Numbered from the stretch's first letter, positions 46,546 to 57,321 are shown. The stretch: DNA of 64,000 nucleotides from Neoaquamicrobium sediminum (GCF_013240295.1 NZ_JABETK010000006.1:1-64000), one strand, 5' to 3'. Numbers and translations: made by a program. Notes: generated by a model from the sequence alone, not told the origin.

Positions 46546-47308
46546 TAGGAACGGTGATTACTCAAGAGCTCAGCTACTCTTGCTGCTTCTGGGCCAAAGC
46601 GATCTTCGAAGATATTCGCCTCCCACTTGCGGAGACTACCTGCTATGTGGACGGCTGCGACAGGTCGGCCAGATGAGTCTACAATCGCGCCGCCGACCGA
46701 TACCTCGCCGACCATCAACTCCCCAACGCAAGTTCCAAAGCTCCGCTCCCGCGCCTCCGCTACCTTTTCCAGAATCTTATCCGGCTCGATGACGGTCTCA
46801 CGAGTATGCCTAATGAGTTTGGACTGGGCAAGAATATCATTCACCTCTTCCATGGAAAGCCGTGAAAGCGTCGCCCGCCCCCCGCCGAACAAAAGGCGGG
46901 AATGCGGCGACCGATTAGCGCTGATACGAAGTAGCTGTCGTCTCCACTTGGCGTACGCACCGCGTAGATCAAAGATGTGCCGTCGAACAAGCTCAGGTTC
47001 ACTCGTTCACCAATATCTCGACCCAACTGCATCAGGACGGGGGTAGCAGCAATCACCAAAGGATTGGTGCGCAAGAGATTGTACGTAAGGTCCAGACACC
47101 TCTTACCTAGCATGAGGCGAGCCGTTCGAGGGTCCTTTTCCAAGTATCCCGTTTCCACCAGAGTATGGACACAACGTTGCGCTGCAGCCTTGTCGAGATT
47201 CGAAAGAGTCGCGATTTCACCCAAGGATAGATACTGATCGCCGCTTCCGAATGCCTCCAGGACTTTGAAGGCCTTCTCTAGAGACTGAACAAATAGCGCG
47301 GATTTCAA
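46545..47308 (-). CDS. IclR-family transcriptional regulator (one frameshift)
   Basis: Regulator with an N-terminal winged helix (SLGEIATLSNLDKAAAQRCVHTLVETGYL in parts) and an effector-binding IclR domain (GERVNLSLFDGTSLIYAV, GTCVGELMVGEVSVGGAIVDSSG in parts). The frame breaks at the C6 run 46878-46883; one more base gives AFCSAGGRATLSRL. It is upstream of nothing on its own strand. By position it may control the P450 genes or those interrupted by the IS scraps. Confidence 0.85.
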
Positions 47309-47538
47309 TCGCCCCTCCCTATGAGGTCGCTGAGAGCCAAGAAGCGGCTCACCATTACGTTATCGTCGTTTCTACCATAGATGGACACCGAAACGGCCGC
47401 GATTAGGAAAGCTAAAAGTCCTTCAACTCGGAGCGCACTTAAGACAATTGCTTGAAAGTCACGTCAATATTTCTGGCAACGCTGCTGACCCTCCAGCCAT
47501 GGTTCTTGTGTACGGGTCATTCGCCCGGATTTGTTTAA

Positions 47539-48732
47539 CTAGTCGACGAATCTTAAGGGGAGGCTTTTGAGACCATGGAACGCATTGACAATCTTGTATT
47601 CAGGCTTCCCGATGAGCTCAATTTTCTTAAAGCGGTTTGCCAGCATTGTGAGAATGACATCTGCCTCCATCCTTGCGATATTCTGCCCTAGGCATACATG
47701 GGGACCATCACCAAATCCCATATGACCCATCGTATCGCGCTCGATATCGAATATGTCGGGGTTGTCCCATCTACGAGGGTCACGATTCGCTGATCCAAAC
47801 CATACAGCCACCTTGCTGCCAGCAGGAACCGCGTAGCCCGACATATCAACATCGCGGCTTGTCGTACGATAAGAAATCGAAACCGGAGTTTCTAGGCGGG
47901 TCGCCTCCTCAAATGCAGCTCTTGCCTTCTCCGGGTTTGCCCGCATGGCCTCCCACTGCTTGGGATCCAGTGCCATATAATGCAGGGCTGCCGAAATGCT
48001 GCTGATTGTTGAATCCATTCCCGCGCGCAAAAATGCGCGTATCATCTCGGGTGCCACTTCCTCGGGAATGAGGCCTTGATCAGCCGCCTCGTAGATTTTT
48101 GCGCCGACTCCGTCGGGAACGAGGCCCTCGCGCGTCAATTGCTTGTTATACCATTCCATGTGGGGCTCAGCGCGCTTGAGCGCGGCCGCGAGTAGATCGT
48201 TGTTGGGACCTAGCTGGTTAAAATTGAGATCGGCAGAAATGTTCATCTGTTCTCGGGTGATCTTCAGCCCCACAGCACCAGGTAACGCCTTCAAAATAAA
48301 TGCTTCGGCTATGTCTCGTACTCCATCAATCTCTCGCCTGCCAGCAAGCTCTTCGATTGTTTCCTTACCCTGTCTTTCAAAGTCGCTTCTCCACTTCCGT
48401 ATCACGACCGGGGATATGATGCGCGTCATCACTCCACGATTCCGGGCGTGTTCCTGATCGGCTACTTCGCTGAATGCGCTTGGTTTGCGCCCCCAAGAAC
48501 CCGGCTTTTTGAGATTGGCAAGACCGATGCCGGCCGTGTTGTCGAATGTGACGGGATCACGAAGCACAGTACGAATCTCATCATATCGCCCGATGGCATA
48601 GGCATCATATTTCTCCAGCCGAACCACAGGCGCCAAGTCACGCATTTCCTGCTGCCAGCCATAAGGGTCCAACAAGTTTGCTTCCGAATACGGGTCCTGG
48701 TTCAGTAAGGGAGGGTTGGTCAAGGATGTCAC
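47539..48732 (-). CDS. Cytochrome P450 (CYP)
   Basis: Soluble bacterial P450 of 397 residues. The I-helix is LRAGMDSTISS, where the usual Asp-Thr pair reads Asp-Ser. The ExxR motif is EEATR. The haem-binding loop is GFGDGPHVCLGQNIAR with the Cys ligand. Overall it resembles CYP199-like enzymes acting on small aromatic acids, but that is similarity by eye only. It is encoded beside a flavin/iron-sulfur reductase on the same strand. Confidence 0.9.
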   Translation of the reverse strand: MTSLTNPPLLNQDPYSEANLLDPYGWQQEMRDLAPVVRLEKYDAYAIGRYDEIRTVLRDPVTFDNTAGIGLANLKKPGSWGRKPSAFSEVADQEHARNRGVMTRIISPVVIRKWRSDFERQGKETIEELAGRREIDGVRDIAEAFILKALPGAVGLKITREQMNISADLNFNQLGPNNDLLAAALKRAEPHMEWYNKQLTREGLVPDGVGAKIYEAADQGLIPEEVAPEMIRAFLRAGMDSTISSISAALHYMALDPKQWEAMRANPEKARAAFEEATRLETPVSISYRTTSRDVDMSGYAVPAGSKVAVWFGSANRDPRRWDNPDIFDIERDTMGHMGFGDGPHVCLGQNIARMEADVILTMLANRFKKIELIGKPEYKIVNAFHGLKSLPLRFVD

Positions 48733-48852
48733 GACTTCGTCTCCTTCGGGTGGATGCTGCGCGTTCGCGCGACAGGGGAAGAGTATCGGATCGCGAGGGT
48801 AGGACTTGAAAACTCCTCGGAGCCGAGTGCAGGTGATGTGCCGGTTTTCAGA

Positions 48853-49812
48853 TCACATATCGATTATCAAGTGCCCGCCCTTTGCGCGGGAGACGCAGAT
48901 CATCATCAATTCCCCTTCCTCTTTCTCAGCGTCGGAGAGGTAGGAATCGCGGTGATCAATCTCGCCTTCGATGACCGCTACCATGCAAGAGCCGCAGACC
49001 CCCTCCCTGCACGAAGAATCGCATGGGATGTGGTTCTGTCGCAGGATATCTAGGATCGATTTGTCTGAGGGGATCTCGAACTCACGGTTAGATTGAGCGA
49101 GCGTAACTCGGAAGGGCCGATCGTTGACTTGAGTAAGGTCATGTTGGGGCTGGAAGTGCTCCAAATGGACACAATCCGCAGGCCAGTTCTGCTTTGCTAT
49201 TTCGGTCGCCATCGTAATGAATGCGGATGGTCCGCAGATATACAAATGAGCACATTGGGGGCGTTTGCGAAGTATAGATACAAGTCGCTCGCGGACAGCG
49301 GTGGGCTCTAGTCCGATGTTGAAACCTGCATGAGCTCCCAATTCATCTGAGATCACCTCGTAGAATGGGGTGCACTCAATCGAGCGGCAAAAAAACTCGA
49401 GCCGATAAGATTCGTTCTCTCGCTGAAGATGGCGCGCCATTGAGAGCAGCGGCGTTATTCCTATTCCGCCTGCCAGGAGCACATGCGAGCGAGCTTCATC
49501 CGAAAGAGGAAAGTTGTTTCGCGGTGTTCCGATTTTCAGGAGCGAACCGACGGTGATTTCATGCATCGCCTTCGACCCTCCCCGGGAATTCTGTTCGAGT
49601 TTGACGGCGATGTGAAAGTGATCGGTCTCCGCAGGGTGATTGCAAAGGGAGTATTGGCGGACCAAATCGTCAGCCAGATGAGCATCGATATGCGCGCCCG
49701 GGGCGAATGACGGAAGGGGCCGCCCGTCAGGATGCACCAGAAAGAACGAAGTGACGTCGGGTGTCTCCTGCCGCACTCGAGCGACCTTCAGCTGAAGGGT
49801 TGGTACCGCCAT
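48853..49812 (-). CDS. Phthalate-dioxygenase-reductase-type oxidoreductase (VanB-like)
   Basis: Electron donor of 319 residues. FMN-binding (RQYSLCN), NAD-binding (VLLAGGIGITPLLSMAR, YICGPSAFI) and a C-terminal plant-type [2Fe-2S] domain (CDSSCREGVCGSC...C) follow one another. The ATG at 49812 has GAGGT upstream. It lies 120 bases upstream of the P450 on the same strand and is its obvious redox partner. The same architecture is fused to the haem domain in CYP116B enzymes. Confidence 0.9.
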   Translation of the reverse strand: MAVPTLQLKVARVRQETPDVTSFFLVHPDGRPLPSFAPGAHIDAHLADDLVRQYSLCNHPAETDHFHIAVKLEQNSRGGSKAMHEITVGSLLKIGTPRNNFPLSDEARSHVLLAGGIGITPLLSMARHLQRENESYRLEFFCRSIECTPFYEVISDELGAHAGFNIGLEPTAVRERLVSILRKRPQCAHLYICGPSAFITMATEIAKQNWPADCVHLEHFQPQHDLTQVNDRPFRVTLAQSNREFEIPSDKSILDILRQNHIPCDSSCREGVCGSCMVAVIEGEIDHRDSYLSDAEKEEGELMMICVSRAKGGHLIIDM

Positions 49813-49973
49813 TCGCGACCTCATTTCCAGCGAGCCTATGGCACAGACCAATTCTGTCCAAATGTTCGCTTGTCTAACAATCAAAGTAGCTGATAGGAAT
49901 GGTGGGATCAAGCCTCGTCTACGGCGGATGCCCCGAGGGCCTTCACGTGATTAAACAGCGAAGGAAAGTATCA

Positions 49974-50735
49974 ATGGAAAAGCCGGTTGCAGTAGTTACG
50001 GGAGGTGGTCGCAGCTTGGGCAAGGCTATGGCCGAGCGACTGTTTGAAGATGGGTTCGCGGTGGCAGTCGTTGACCGGGATGAGGCCGCTGCGCAGGATG
50101 TAGCGCGGTCGCTCGATACGACCGGAACGCGCGCACGTGGCTTCGCTCTCGATGTATCATCCGCGCCCGACGTTGCGGCTACGCTGTCTGAGATTGCATC
50201 CGGTCTCGGCTTGCCCACGGCGCTGATAAACAACGCTGGCATATATCCCGATCACGCCTTGCTCGAAATGCCCGTTGAGGCGTGGGATCAGGTGATGGCA
50301 GTCAATCTGCGCGGGACATTTTTGTGCACGCAGGCCTTCGCACGGCTTCGCCACGGCGTTGGAGGGGGAACCATCGTGAATCTCGCTTCTGCCGCAGGGT
50401 TTTCAGCACGGGCAGGTGCCTCCCACTACAGTACTTCGAAAGCGGGGATCGTTATGTTCACGAAGGCGGCGGCCTTGGAATTCGGGGTTCTCGGCATACG
50501 AGTGAATGCCGTCGCACCTGGCCTGATTGAAGTGCGCGACGACCAGATGTCCAACGCCTACCGTGATCAATATCTCACCATGATTCCTCGCGGTCGCACA
50601 GGAAGAGCTCCAGACATCGCCGGAACGGTCGCGTTCCTTGTTTCCGACGACGCTGACTTCATCAATGGAGAGTGTATCGTGGTCGACGGTGGCTTCCTCG
50701 CCGGCCGCCCCCTTGTACGAGCCGAAGGTAACTGA
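49974..50735 (+). CDS. Short-chain dehydrogenase/reductase
   Basis: SDR of 253 residues. It has VVTGGGRSLGKAMAERL, INNAGIYPD, Ser in NLASAAG, Tyr-Lys in HYSTSKAGIVMF, NAVAPGLIEV and FINGECIVVDGG. The start at 49974 follows AAGGA. It is divergent from the reductase/P450 pair and could oxidise an alcohol product of that pathway; this is inference. Confidence 0.9.
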   Translation: MEKPVAVVTGGGRSLGKAMAERLFEDGFAVAVVDRDEAAAQDVARSLDTTGTRARGFALDVSSAPDVAATLSEIASGLGLPTALINNAGIYPDHALLEMPVEAWDQVMAVNLRGTFLCTQAFARLRHGVGGGTIVNLASAAGFSARAGASHYSTSKAGIVMFTKAAALEFGVLGIRVNAVAPGLIEVRDDQMSNAYRDQYLTMIPRGRTGRAPDIAGTVAFLVSDDADFINGECIVVDGGFLAGRPLVRAEGN

Positions 50736-50968
50736 CATCGGCGATGATCAAGAGACGCCTACCTCGAGGGGACGACGCCAGATTGAATTTGTTGTCGATA
50801 GGCACTTCCGCCTGTTTGCAACCAATGGCCATGACACGCGGGAGCCCGACGAAAGAAACGCATCAATTGGGGTATGAAGCCTTTGCTAGTGAACTCATCC
50901 TCGCGTGTGGTCTTGCCCTAGGACATTTTCGCTCGCTACCCTCGGCAGCTTAACGTGCAACAGAGAAA

Positions 50969-51703
50969 TTGGATCATCCCTTGAAGTCGTTAACTTTGAC
51001 TGTGCAACCAGTCCTCGTACGCGATAGCGCCGTTCAGGTTCTTCGCAATGCAATCATATCGGGCGAGATCAAGTCTGGAACGCGGCTCATTGAACGGGAG
51101 CTCTGTGAAGCTCTGGGCGTCAGTCGCGGATCTGTTCGCGAAGCGATTCGTCGGTTGGAAGCGGAGCGTCTGATCACTGTCGAGCCCCGGAAGGGGCCAG
51201 TCGTAACCTCTCTTAATGCCAAGCAGATATCCGATATCTACGACATTCGCATGATGTTGGAGGCACACGTTGCAGAGTGCTTCACGAAGGTCGCAACGGA
51301 TGCCCATCTTGAGCGACTGCGCGAAATATATGAGAGCCTTCAACAGGCCATTCAGGCACATGATCGCGTCAACGTTCTGGTTTTGATCCAAGACTTCAAT
51401 GCCTTCATGGCCGATGTTGTCGACAATGAAGCAGTCCGCGACACGCTAGGATTACTGAATGCACGGATCGCAAGCGTACGTGCGACGGCGGTGGAGGCGC
51501 CTGGCCGCATAGAATCCTTCAGTGGCGAGTTGGACAACATATTCAACGCCATCGTTACGCGAAAACCAAAGTTGGCAAAAAAGGCTATGGAGAACTATGT
51601 CCGGGCCGCGCGCGACGCTGCGTTGCTTGTGGCCGCTGACGGGCGAAAAGCATCAATGCCCGTCGATTTGACCTCATCACTGATGAGTGCAGAAAAACAA
51701 TAG
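50969..51703 (+). CDS. GntR-family regulator (FCD subgroup), third copy
   Basis: Winged-helix DNA-binding domain (TRLIERELCEALGVSRGSVREAIRRL in parts) plus an FCD domain (DIRMMLEAHVAECF, ELDNIFNAIVTRKP). It is clearly distinct from the two paralogues upstream. The start codon appears to be TTG at 50969 without a clear ribosome-binding site; the frame could start later. It follows the dehydrogenase on the same strand and is a candidate regulator of the P450 region. The 233 bases before it hold nothing I recognise. Confidence 0.85.
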   Translation: MDHPLKSLTLTVQPVLVRDSAVQVLRNAIISGEIKSGTRLIERELCEALGVSRGSVREAIRRLEAERLITVEPRKGPVVTSLNAKQISDIYDIRMMLEAHVAECFTKVATDAHLERLREIYESLQQAIQAHDRVNVLVLIQDFNAFMADVVDNEAVRDTLGLLNARIASVRATAVEAPGRIESFSGELDNIFNAIVTRKPKLAKKAMENYVRAARDAALLVAADGRKASMPVDLTSSLMSAEKQ

Positions 51704-51870
51704 TCATTGTCGACTTCGATCCATGGCATGTTCGGTGCTGGCGAACGAAAGACCCGAAGGAAATGATCCTTGAGAATCGGACAGCATTGTCCTGTCCCGC
51801 GGTGTAGACCCGCTCGCCATCGCGCGGCATCCTCGCTAGGGCCTTGCGCGCACTCTAGAGCACATCCGGT

Positions 51871-52187
51871 TTAATCCGGGTCATATCCTGCTGCCTTGAA
51901 GTAATTGGCGCATTCGGCGGGCGTAAAGAGTCCGATGATGGAGCCGAGGGTGTTCCAGAGGGCGGTGATGGTCCGCTCGGCCTTTGCCCGCATCAGCGCC
52001 TTGAGCCTGGCGAAGGCGTTTTCAATGGGATTAAAGTCTGGACTGTAGGGCGGCAGGAACAGAAGCATTGCGCCTGCCGTCTCGATCGCGTCGCGAACGC
52101 CGGCGGCCTTATGGGCGGGCAAGCTATCCATGACGACGACATCGCCTAGCGCGAGCGTGGGAACCAGCACCTGTTCCACGCAGGCTC
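51871..52187 (-). pseudogene. IS630 transposase, C-terminal part
   Basis: End of the DDE domain: VEQVLVPTLALGDVVVMDSLPAHKA, LLFLPPYSPDFNPIENAFARLK (in parts) with the catalytic Asp and Glu, ending FTPAECANYFKAAGYDPD. It breaks at about 52187 where an IS21 scrap begins. Confidence 0.85.
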
Positions 52188-52256
52188 ACGCACCACTGCG
52201 AAATCGTCGAGACCGGAAATGAATCCTGGCGCTTCAAAAGCCGCTCTCAAAGCTAA
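52188..52256 (+). pseudogene. IS21 helper ATPase IstB, C-terminal scrap
   Basis: About 22 codons reading THHCEIVETGNESWRF then KSRSQS and a stop, resembling IstB C-termini. The following 110 bases up to the ISL3 edge may be the IS21 right end. Too short for certainty. Confidence 0.5.
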
Positions 52257-52434
52257 AGCCGAAAAGCCAATCAGCCGCGCCCGATCAGGCTGTGCAAACC
52301 CGACCAGCGTCGCCTGATCGGGCGCTCACCGGCGTGCCCTTCATCACCTCTGAAAGGGGTCCTTTTTAGGGTCTGACTCAGATTTGCTGATGTTTCCGGG
52401 AATGTTTCGCTGATTCCTCGGAGGGAACCAGCCC

Positions 52435-53861
52435 ATGTGCCAGCGATTTCAGCGATCGCGCCTCGCGCCAGACGGTTTTGTGGTGGATGCAATCAAAATT
52501 GATGGCGAGCGTGTTCAGATCCACTTGCGATCAAATGCGCAATCCGGATCCTGTCCGGATTGCGGACGTCAAAGCCGACGGGTCCAGAGCCGTTATCTAC
52601 GTCGGCCCGCAGACCTGCCGCTTGGTGGCCGACGCGTCGAACTGACTGTTCTTGTGCGCCGTTTCTGGTGCGATGCCGTTTTGTGCGGGCGGCGCATCTT
52701 CTGCGAGCGATTTGGCGATGGGGTTCTGGCTTGTTACGGGCGACGAACCGGACGGCTTGAGATGATAGTCCATCATCTCGGCCTGGCGCTGGGCGGCAGG
52801 CCCGCGGCAGCCTTTGCTGATCGCCTGATGGTCCCGGTCAGCAATGATACGCTGTTGCGCACTGTACGCCGTCGGTCGGCGGAGCACCATGAAGAACTGA
52901 CGGTGATCGGCATAGATGACTTCGCTTTCCGGCGAGGCCAGAGATACGGGACGATCGTCTGCGATCTCGAACGGCGCAGGCCCGTCACATTGCTTGCGGA
53001 TCGCGAACAGGACACCTCACGAACCTGGCTCGCACGACATCCGTCGATCTCGATCGTCGCCCGCGACCGAGGCGGTGGATATGGTGAGGCAATCGCCAAG
53101 GCTCTGCCCCATGCTGACCAGATAGCAGATCGCTGGCATCTGATGGAGAACGCCAGCCGTGCTTTCCTCGATGCGGTCGGCAAATCCATGCGCCAGATCC
53201 GAAATGCGGTCGGGAGCACCGTGATCGACCCCAAACTTCTGACCTATGCCGAACGCCTTCAGTATGAAGGGTTTCTGCGGCGGCAGGAGACGAACGAAGC
53301 CATTCTGGGTCTTTCGAAGCAGGGTGTGCCGATCAAGCAGATCGTCAAGCGCACGGGTTACAGTCGCAAGCTTGTGCGCAGTGTTGTGCGCGGTCAACGC
53401 TCCGATGTCTTCCGGGTCCGGCAAAGCTCTCTGGAGAATTGGCTGCCTTGGCTCGATGGCCGATGGCAACAAGGCGCGCGCAACGCCTCGGCGCTTTGGC
53501 GCGAGATGTGTCAGAAGGGCTTTCGTGGGCGCAGTGGCGTCGTATCGGAATGGGCAAGGCGACGGCGCCTCGCCGAAAAGGCAAACCAGAATGCACTTGC
53601 GCGCACCCCGTCGGCGAGAAGCATCGCGAGGCTGATGACGTTGGCGCGTGACGATCTATCCAGGTCAGACGCGGTGCTGGTCGCTGCTATAGAGAGCAAT
53701 GTTCCCGACCTTGCGATCGCGCGAACCGTGGTCGCTGACTTCCAGCAAATGATCAAAGCCAAAGCTGTCGGCAAACTTGAAGGCTGGCTTCAATGCGCCG
53801 ATGCCAGCCTCGTCGCTTCATTCGCGAATGGCATCAGGAAGGATATCGATGCCGTCCGAAA
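52435..53861 (+). pseudogene. ISL3-family transposase, N-terminal and central part
   Basis: Zinc-finger N-terminus (CPDCGRQSRRVQSRYLRRPADLP in parts), helix-turn-helix and DDE core (VIGIDDFAFRRGQRYGTIVCDLE in parts, IVARDRGGGYGEAI, DRWHLMENASRAF). GGAGGG precedes the ATG. The natural frame ends at the IS66 insertion after DAVRK; beyond this the open frame reads 49 bases into IS66. Confidence 0.9.
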
Positions 53862-53922
53862 GTATCCCTTCGGCGTGGGCCGCCTGCCTGTGATTGGGGG
53901 TTTGGGGTAAGGGACTGAGCTT

Positions 53923-54347
53923 ATGGACGTCCATAGGTTCAGTTCCGGCGTTGAGATTCTGGCTGTCACGGATGCTGGTCGCCGGCGGCGATGGTCTGAT
54001 GGCGAGAAGGCTCGGATCGTTGCGGAGAGCTTTTCGGGTCCACGCGAGGTTTCGGCGACGGCGCGTCGTCATGGTGTGTCTCGATCCCTGCTGACCCGGT
54101 GGCGTGCGGATTATCGTGCGAGCCGGCTTGGGACCGCGGCGCCGGCATTCATGGCGGTGACGATGGCCGCGACACGCCGCCACTGCCTGCTCCGGTGTTG
54201 GCGGCACCGACGTCGAGGGCCGTGATGCCGGCGATGGCCGATGCGACGATCGACGTTGTGCTTCGCAACGGACGGCGGATGATCGTGCCAGTCTCGATCG
54301 ATCCGGTTGTTCTGGCTCGGCTGCTGCCGATCGTGGACGCATCGTGA
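53923..54347 (+). CDS. tnpA: IS66 accessory protein TnpA (one frameshift)
   Basis: Helix-turn-helix protein (GEKARIVAESFSGPREVSATARRHGVSRSLLTRWRAD in parts). The frame shifts at about 54160-54175; corrected, it ends with the TnpA tail DVVLRNGRRMIVP...LLPIVDAS and overlaps the tnpB start. Confidence 0.82.
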
Positions 54348-54694
54348 TCGCGTTCCCTGCCGGCGCCAAGGTTTGGATTGCGGGCGGCATGACCGACATG
54401 CGTTGCGGCATGAACAGCCTGGCCCTGAAGGTACAGCAGGGTTTGGGCCGCGATCCGCACGGTGGGGAGGTCTTCTGCTTCCGCGGTCGTCGCGGCGATC
54501 TGGTGAAGATACTGTGGCACGACGGGATCGGCATGTCGCTCTACGGGAAGCGTCTGGAGGCCGGGAAGTTCGTCTGGCCTTCGGGTCCAGGCGGGGGCGC
54601 CGTGGCAATATCGGCCGCCCAGCTCGGCTATCTCCTCGACGGGATCGACTGGCGTAACCCGCGCTGGACGCAGCGTCCGGCAAAGGCGGGTTGA
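54344..54694 (+). CDS. tnpB: IS66 accessory protein TnpB
   Basis: Typical 116-residue TnpB: VWIAGGMTDMRCGMNSLAL, KILWHDGIGMSLYGKRLE, FVWPSG. The GTG start overlaps the tnpA stop. Intact. Confidence 0.92.
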   Translation: MIAFPAGAKVWIAGGMTDMRCGMNSLALKVQQGLGRDPHGGEVFCFRGRRGDLVKILWHDGIGMSLYGKRLEAGKFVWPSGPGGGAVAISAAQLGYLLDGIDWRNPRWTQRPAKAG

Positions 54695-54752
54695 GAGCGG
54701 CTATTGCGCTGTTTCTGCTGGGGTTTGCCTGCCGATCGTGGTAACTTCAGCC

Positions 54753-56389
54753 ATGCTCGACAGCGCCGCCGAGATCGCCAGGCTCCGCGCCGAACTCGCC
54801 GCTTCCGATGCCCGCGCCAGGGTGGCGGAGGCCGAGTTGGCCGAGGCGCGCGCGGTCGTCTCGACCTCGGAGGCGATGATCGCGCATCTGAGGCTGGAGA
54901 TCGCCAAGCTTCGACGCGAGCAGTATGGCCGCAGCTCCGAACGGCGCGCCCGGCTGATTGAGCAGATGGAGCTGCAGCTCGAGGATCTCGAAGCCGCCGC
55001 CACCGAAGACGAGATCGCGTCCGAGCGCGCGGCGGCCCGCACCACCACTGTTGCCGCGTTCGAGCGACGCCGCCCGGCCCGCAAGCCCTTCCCCGAACAT
55101 CTGCCGCGCGAGCGCGTGGTGATCGAGCCACCGAAGGCGTGCACCTGCTGCGGCTCCTCGCGCATCGTGAAGATGGGCGAAGACGTCACCGAGACCCTGG
55201 AGGTCGTACCGCGCCGGTGGAAGGTGATCCAGACCGTCAGGGAGAAGTTCACCTGCCGTGACTGCGAGAAGATCAGCCAGCCGCCGGCGCCCTTCCATGC
55301 CACGCCGCGGGCTGGGCCGGACCGAACCTTCTGGCCACCATCCTGTTCGAGAAGTTCGGACAACATCAGCCGCTCAACCGGCAGGCTGAACGCTATGCCC
55401 GCGAAGGCGTCGACCTCAGCCTGTCGACGCTCGCCGACCAGGTCGGAACCTGCGCGGTGGCGCTGGAGCCGATCCATGCGCTCATCAAGGCTCATGTCCT
55501 GGCAGCCGAACGGCTCCACGGCGACGATACCACGGTGCCGCTTTTGGCCCGCGGCGGAACCCGGCAGGCGCGGCTGTGGACCTATGTCCGCGACGACCGC
55601 CCCTTCGCTGGCGGTGCCCCGCCCGCCGCCCTGTTCCACTTCTCTGTCGATCGCGAGAAGACCCATCCCAACCTGCACCTCGCCGGATGGACCGGCATCC
55701 TGCAGGCCGATGCCTATGGAGGTTACAACGACCTCTACCGGAATGGTCGCGAGCCAGCACCCGTGATCAGCGCCCTATGCTGGAGCCATGCCCGACGCAA
55801 GTTCTTCGAACTGGCCGACGTCGCCGATGCCGTGCGCAAGGGCAAGGCCGCCGATGCGATCTCTCCCGTCGCGCTGAAGGCCGTTGAACGGATTGACGCG
55901 CTCTTTGCGATCGAGCGCGACATCAACGGCCTCTCCGCCGAGGCTCGACGTGAAGCTCGTCAGCAGCTGTCGCTTCCGCTTGTCGAGGAACTCCACACCT
56001 GGTTCCGCAGAGAACGGGCGCAGATGTCCCGGCACAATCCCGTCGCCAAGGCGATCAACTACATGGACGAGAAGGACGGCCGCTGGGAAGCCTTTACCCG
56101 GTTCCTGAACGACGGCCGGAGTTGCCTAACGAACAATTCTGCCGAAAGGGCCCTGCGCGGCATTGCCCTTGGAAGGAAGGCATGGCTCTTCGCCGGATCG
56201 CAGCGCGGCGGCGAGCGCGCGGCCTTCATGATCACGCTGATCGTCACTGCCAAACTCAACGACGTAGACCCGCAGGCATGGCTCGCCGACGTGCTCGGCC
56301 GCATGCCCAACCTGCCTGCATCACGCCTGCCGGATCTGCTTCCATGGAACTGGGCAGTCGGGCGCGAGCAGGTGCCGAAAGCCGCCTGA
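54753..56389 (+). CDS. tnpC: IS66 transposase TnpC (one frameshift)
   Basis: DDE transposase. It has an N-terminal leucine-rich region (LRLEIAKLRREQYGRSSER in parts), a zinc-binding motif (CTCCGSSR...CRDC), and a catalytic domain with HGDDTTVPLL, QADAYGGYNDLY, CWSHARRKFFE and NNSAERALRG. One G missing at 55309-55311 breaks the frame between PRGWAGPN and the preceding codons. Corrected length about 545 residues. Confidence 0.9.
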
Positions 56390-56688
56390 TGGCTCGCGAC
56401 ACCACCACCTACAGTCTCGCCCATGTGGCAACGATGATCGGGGAGAACCGTGAGTTGCTCGAGGTCGTTGCCGCCAATCCCGACGACATCGACTACGGCG
56501 AGATGATCTACATCATCGACGGGACTGAGGACGGCATCACCGCGTTCACCGCGCGCGGCATCGAGAGCCTACAGGAATTCCTCCAAGACGTTCGCTCCTG
56601 GCCCGGCGGCATCCGGCAGTTCCTTATCGATCAGGAATGCAACCCGGACATGATCGACCGCATCATCGCCGACGAACCAAAAAGCTGA
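56389..56688 (+). CDS. Small passenger protein of IS66
   Basis: Ninety-nine residues, acidic, starting as TGATG with the tnpC stop. It contains LAHVATMIGENRELLEVVAANPDDID (in parts). Small ORFs of this kind often follow tnpC in rhizobial IS66 elements; no function is known to me. Confidence 0.7.
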   Translation: MARDTTTYSLAHVATMIGENRELLEVVAANPDDIDYGEMIYIIDGTEDGITAFTARGIESLQEFLQDVRSWPGGIRQFLIDQECNPDMIDRIIADEPKS

Positions 56689-56724
56689 GCCCCCACGGCC
56701 CACGCCGAAGGGTTACGTCCGAAA

Positions 56725-56854
56725 CGCAATCTCCTCTCCTTGGTCAAATGGCCAAACCGAAGGTCAGATCACTAGGCTCAAGCTGATCAAACGGCAAATG
56801 TACGGACGAGCAAATATCGATCTGCTTCAGGCGAGATTGATCGGGGCCACGTAG
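56725..56854 (+). pseudogene. ISL3-family transposase, C-terminal part
   Basis: Continuation of the split transposase: NAISSPWSNGQTEGQITRL, KLIKRQMYGRANIDLLQARL, ending LIGAT. It joins the N-terminal part in frame once IS66 and one 8-bp repeat are removed. It includes the conserved third catalytic region. Confidence 0.85.
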
Positions 56855-56989
56855 CTCCATCCTTCAGCAAATGTGCGTCAGAGCCCCAATTCCGCGGTCA
56901 TTGACACGCTACGCCGGATACGTTTGTGCACGACCGAACAAAGCCTGACGCAACCGACTTGCCAACGGGGCGGGCCATACGTTTTGAAC

Positions 56990-57321
56990 GTCCAGCCATG
57001 CCCGCGAAGCCAGTCGCTCGAAGCGCTCCGGCCGATGCGCATCGAGCGCTCTGCCTCAAGACGCTCCACCATCTCGTTCAGCGTGATGTCCTTTCGCTCC
57101 TCGATCATCCCGACGATGAAGTCCGCATAATCGTCAAGGCGCGAGCCGCGCCGTCGTCCCTGTGGCCGGGGAGCCAGTTCGCCGATCTTCGCCCGGGCGA
57201 TCCAGCGGATCGCGCTCGATACCCCGACACCGAACCGGGCTGCTGCTTGCCGAGCCGACATGCCATCATCCGACGCCTTCAAAACACGTGACCGAAGATC
57301 CTCACTGAGCGCTCTCGCCAT
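56990..57321 (-). pseudogene. IS630 transposase, N-terminal part
   Basis: Helix-turn-helix of an IS630 transposase: DLRSRVLKASDDGMSARQAAARFGVGVSSAIRW (in parts), DITLNEMVERL, LRGHGWTFK. Similarity ends near 56990; the open frame runs on to 56878 through unrelated sequence into the ISL3 end. Confidence 0.85.

Larger units (their letters stand above)
53862..56716. mobile_element. Complete IS66-family insertion sequence
   Basis: A 2855-bp element with 18-bp inverted repeats differing at one base (GTATCCCTTCGGCGTGGG left) and an 8-bp target duplication GTCCGAAA at 53854-53861 and 56717-56724. It encodes TnpA, TnpB, TnpC and a small passenger. Confidence 0.93.
52369..56886. mobile_element. ISL3-family element interrupted by IS66
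   Basis: Imperfect terminal repeats contain CTGAC-CA-ATTTGCTGA in left (52369-52392) and inverted right (56862-56886) ends. The transposase gene is cut at 53861 and resumes at 56725. I see no target duplication at the outer ends, so a flank may have been rearranged. Confidence 0.78.
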
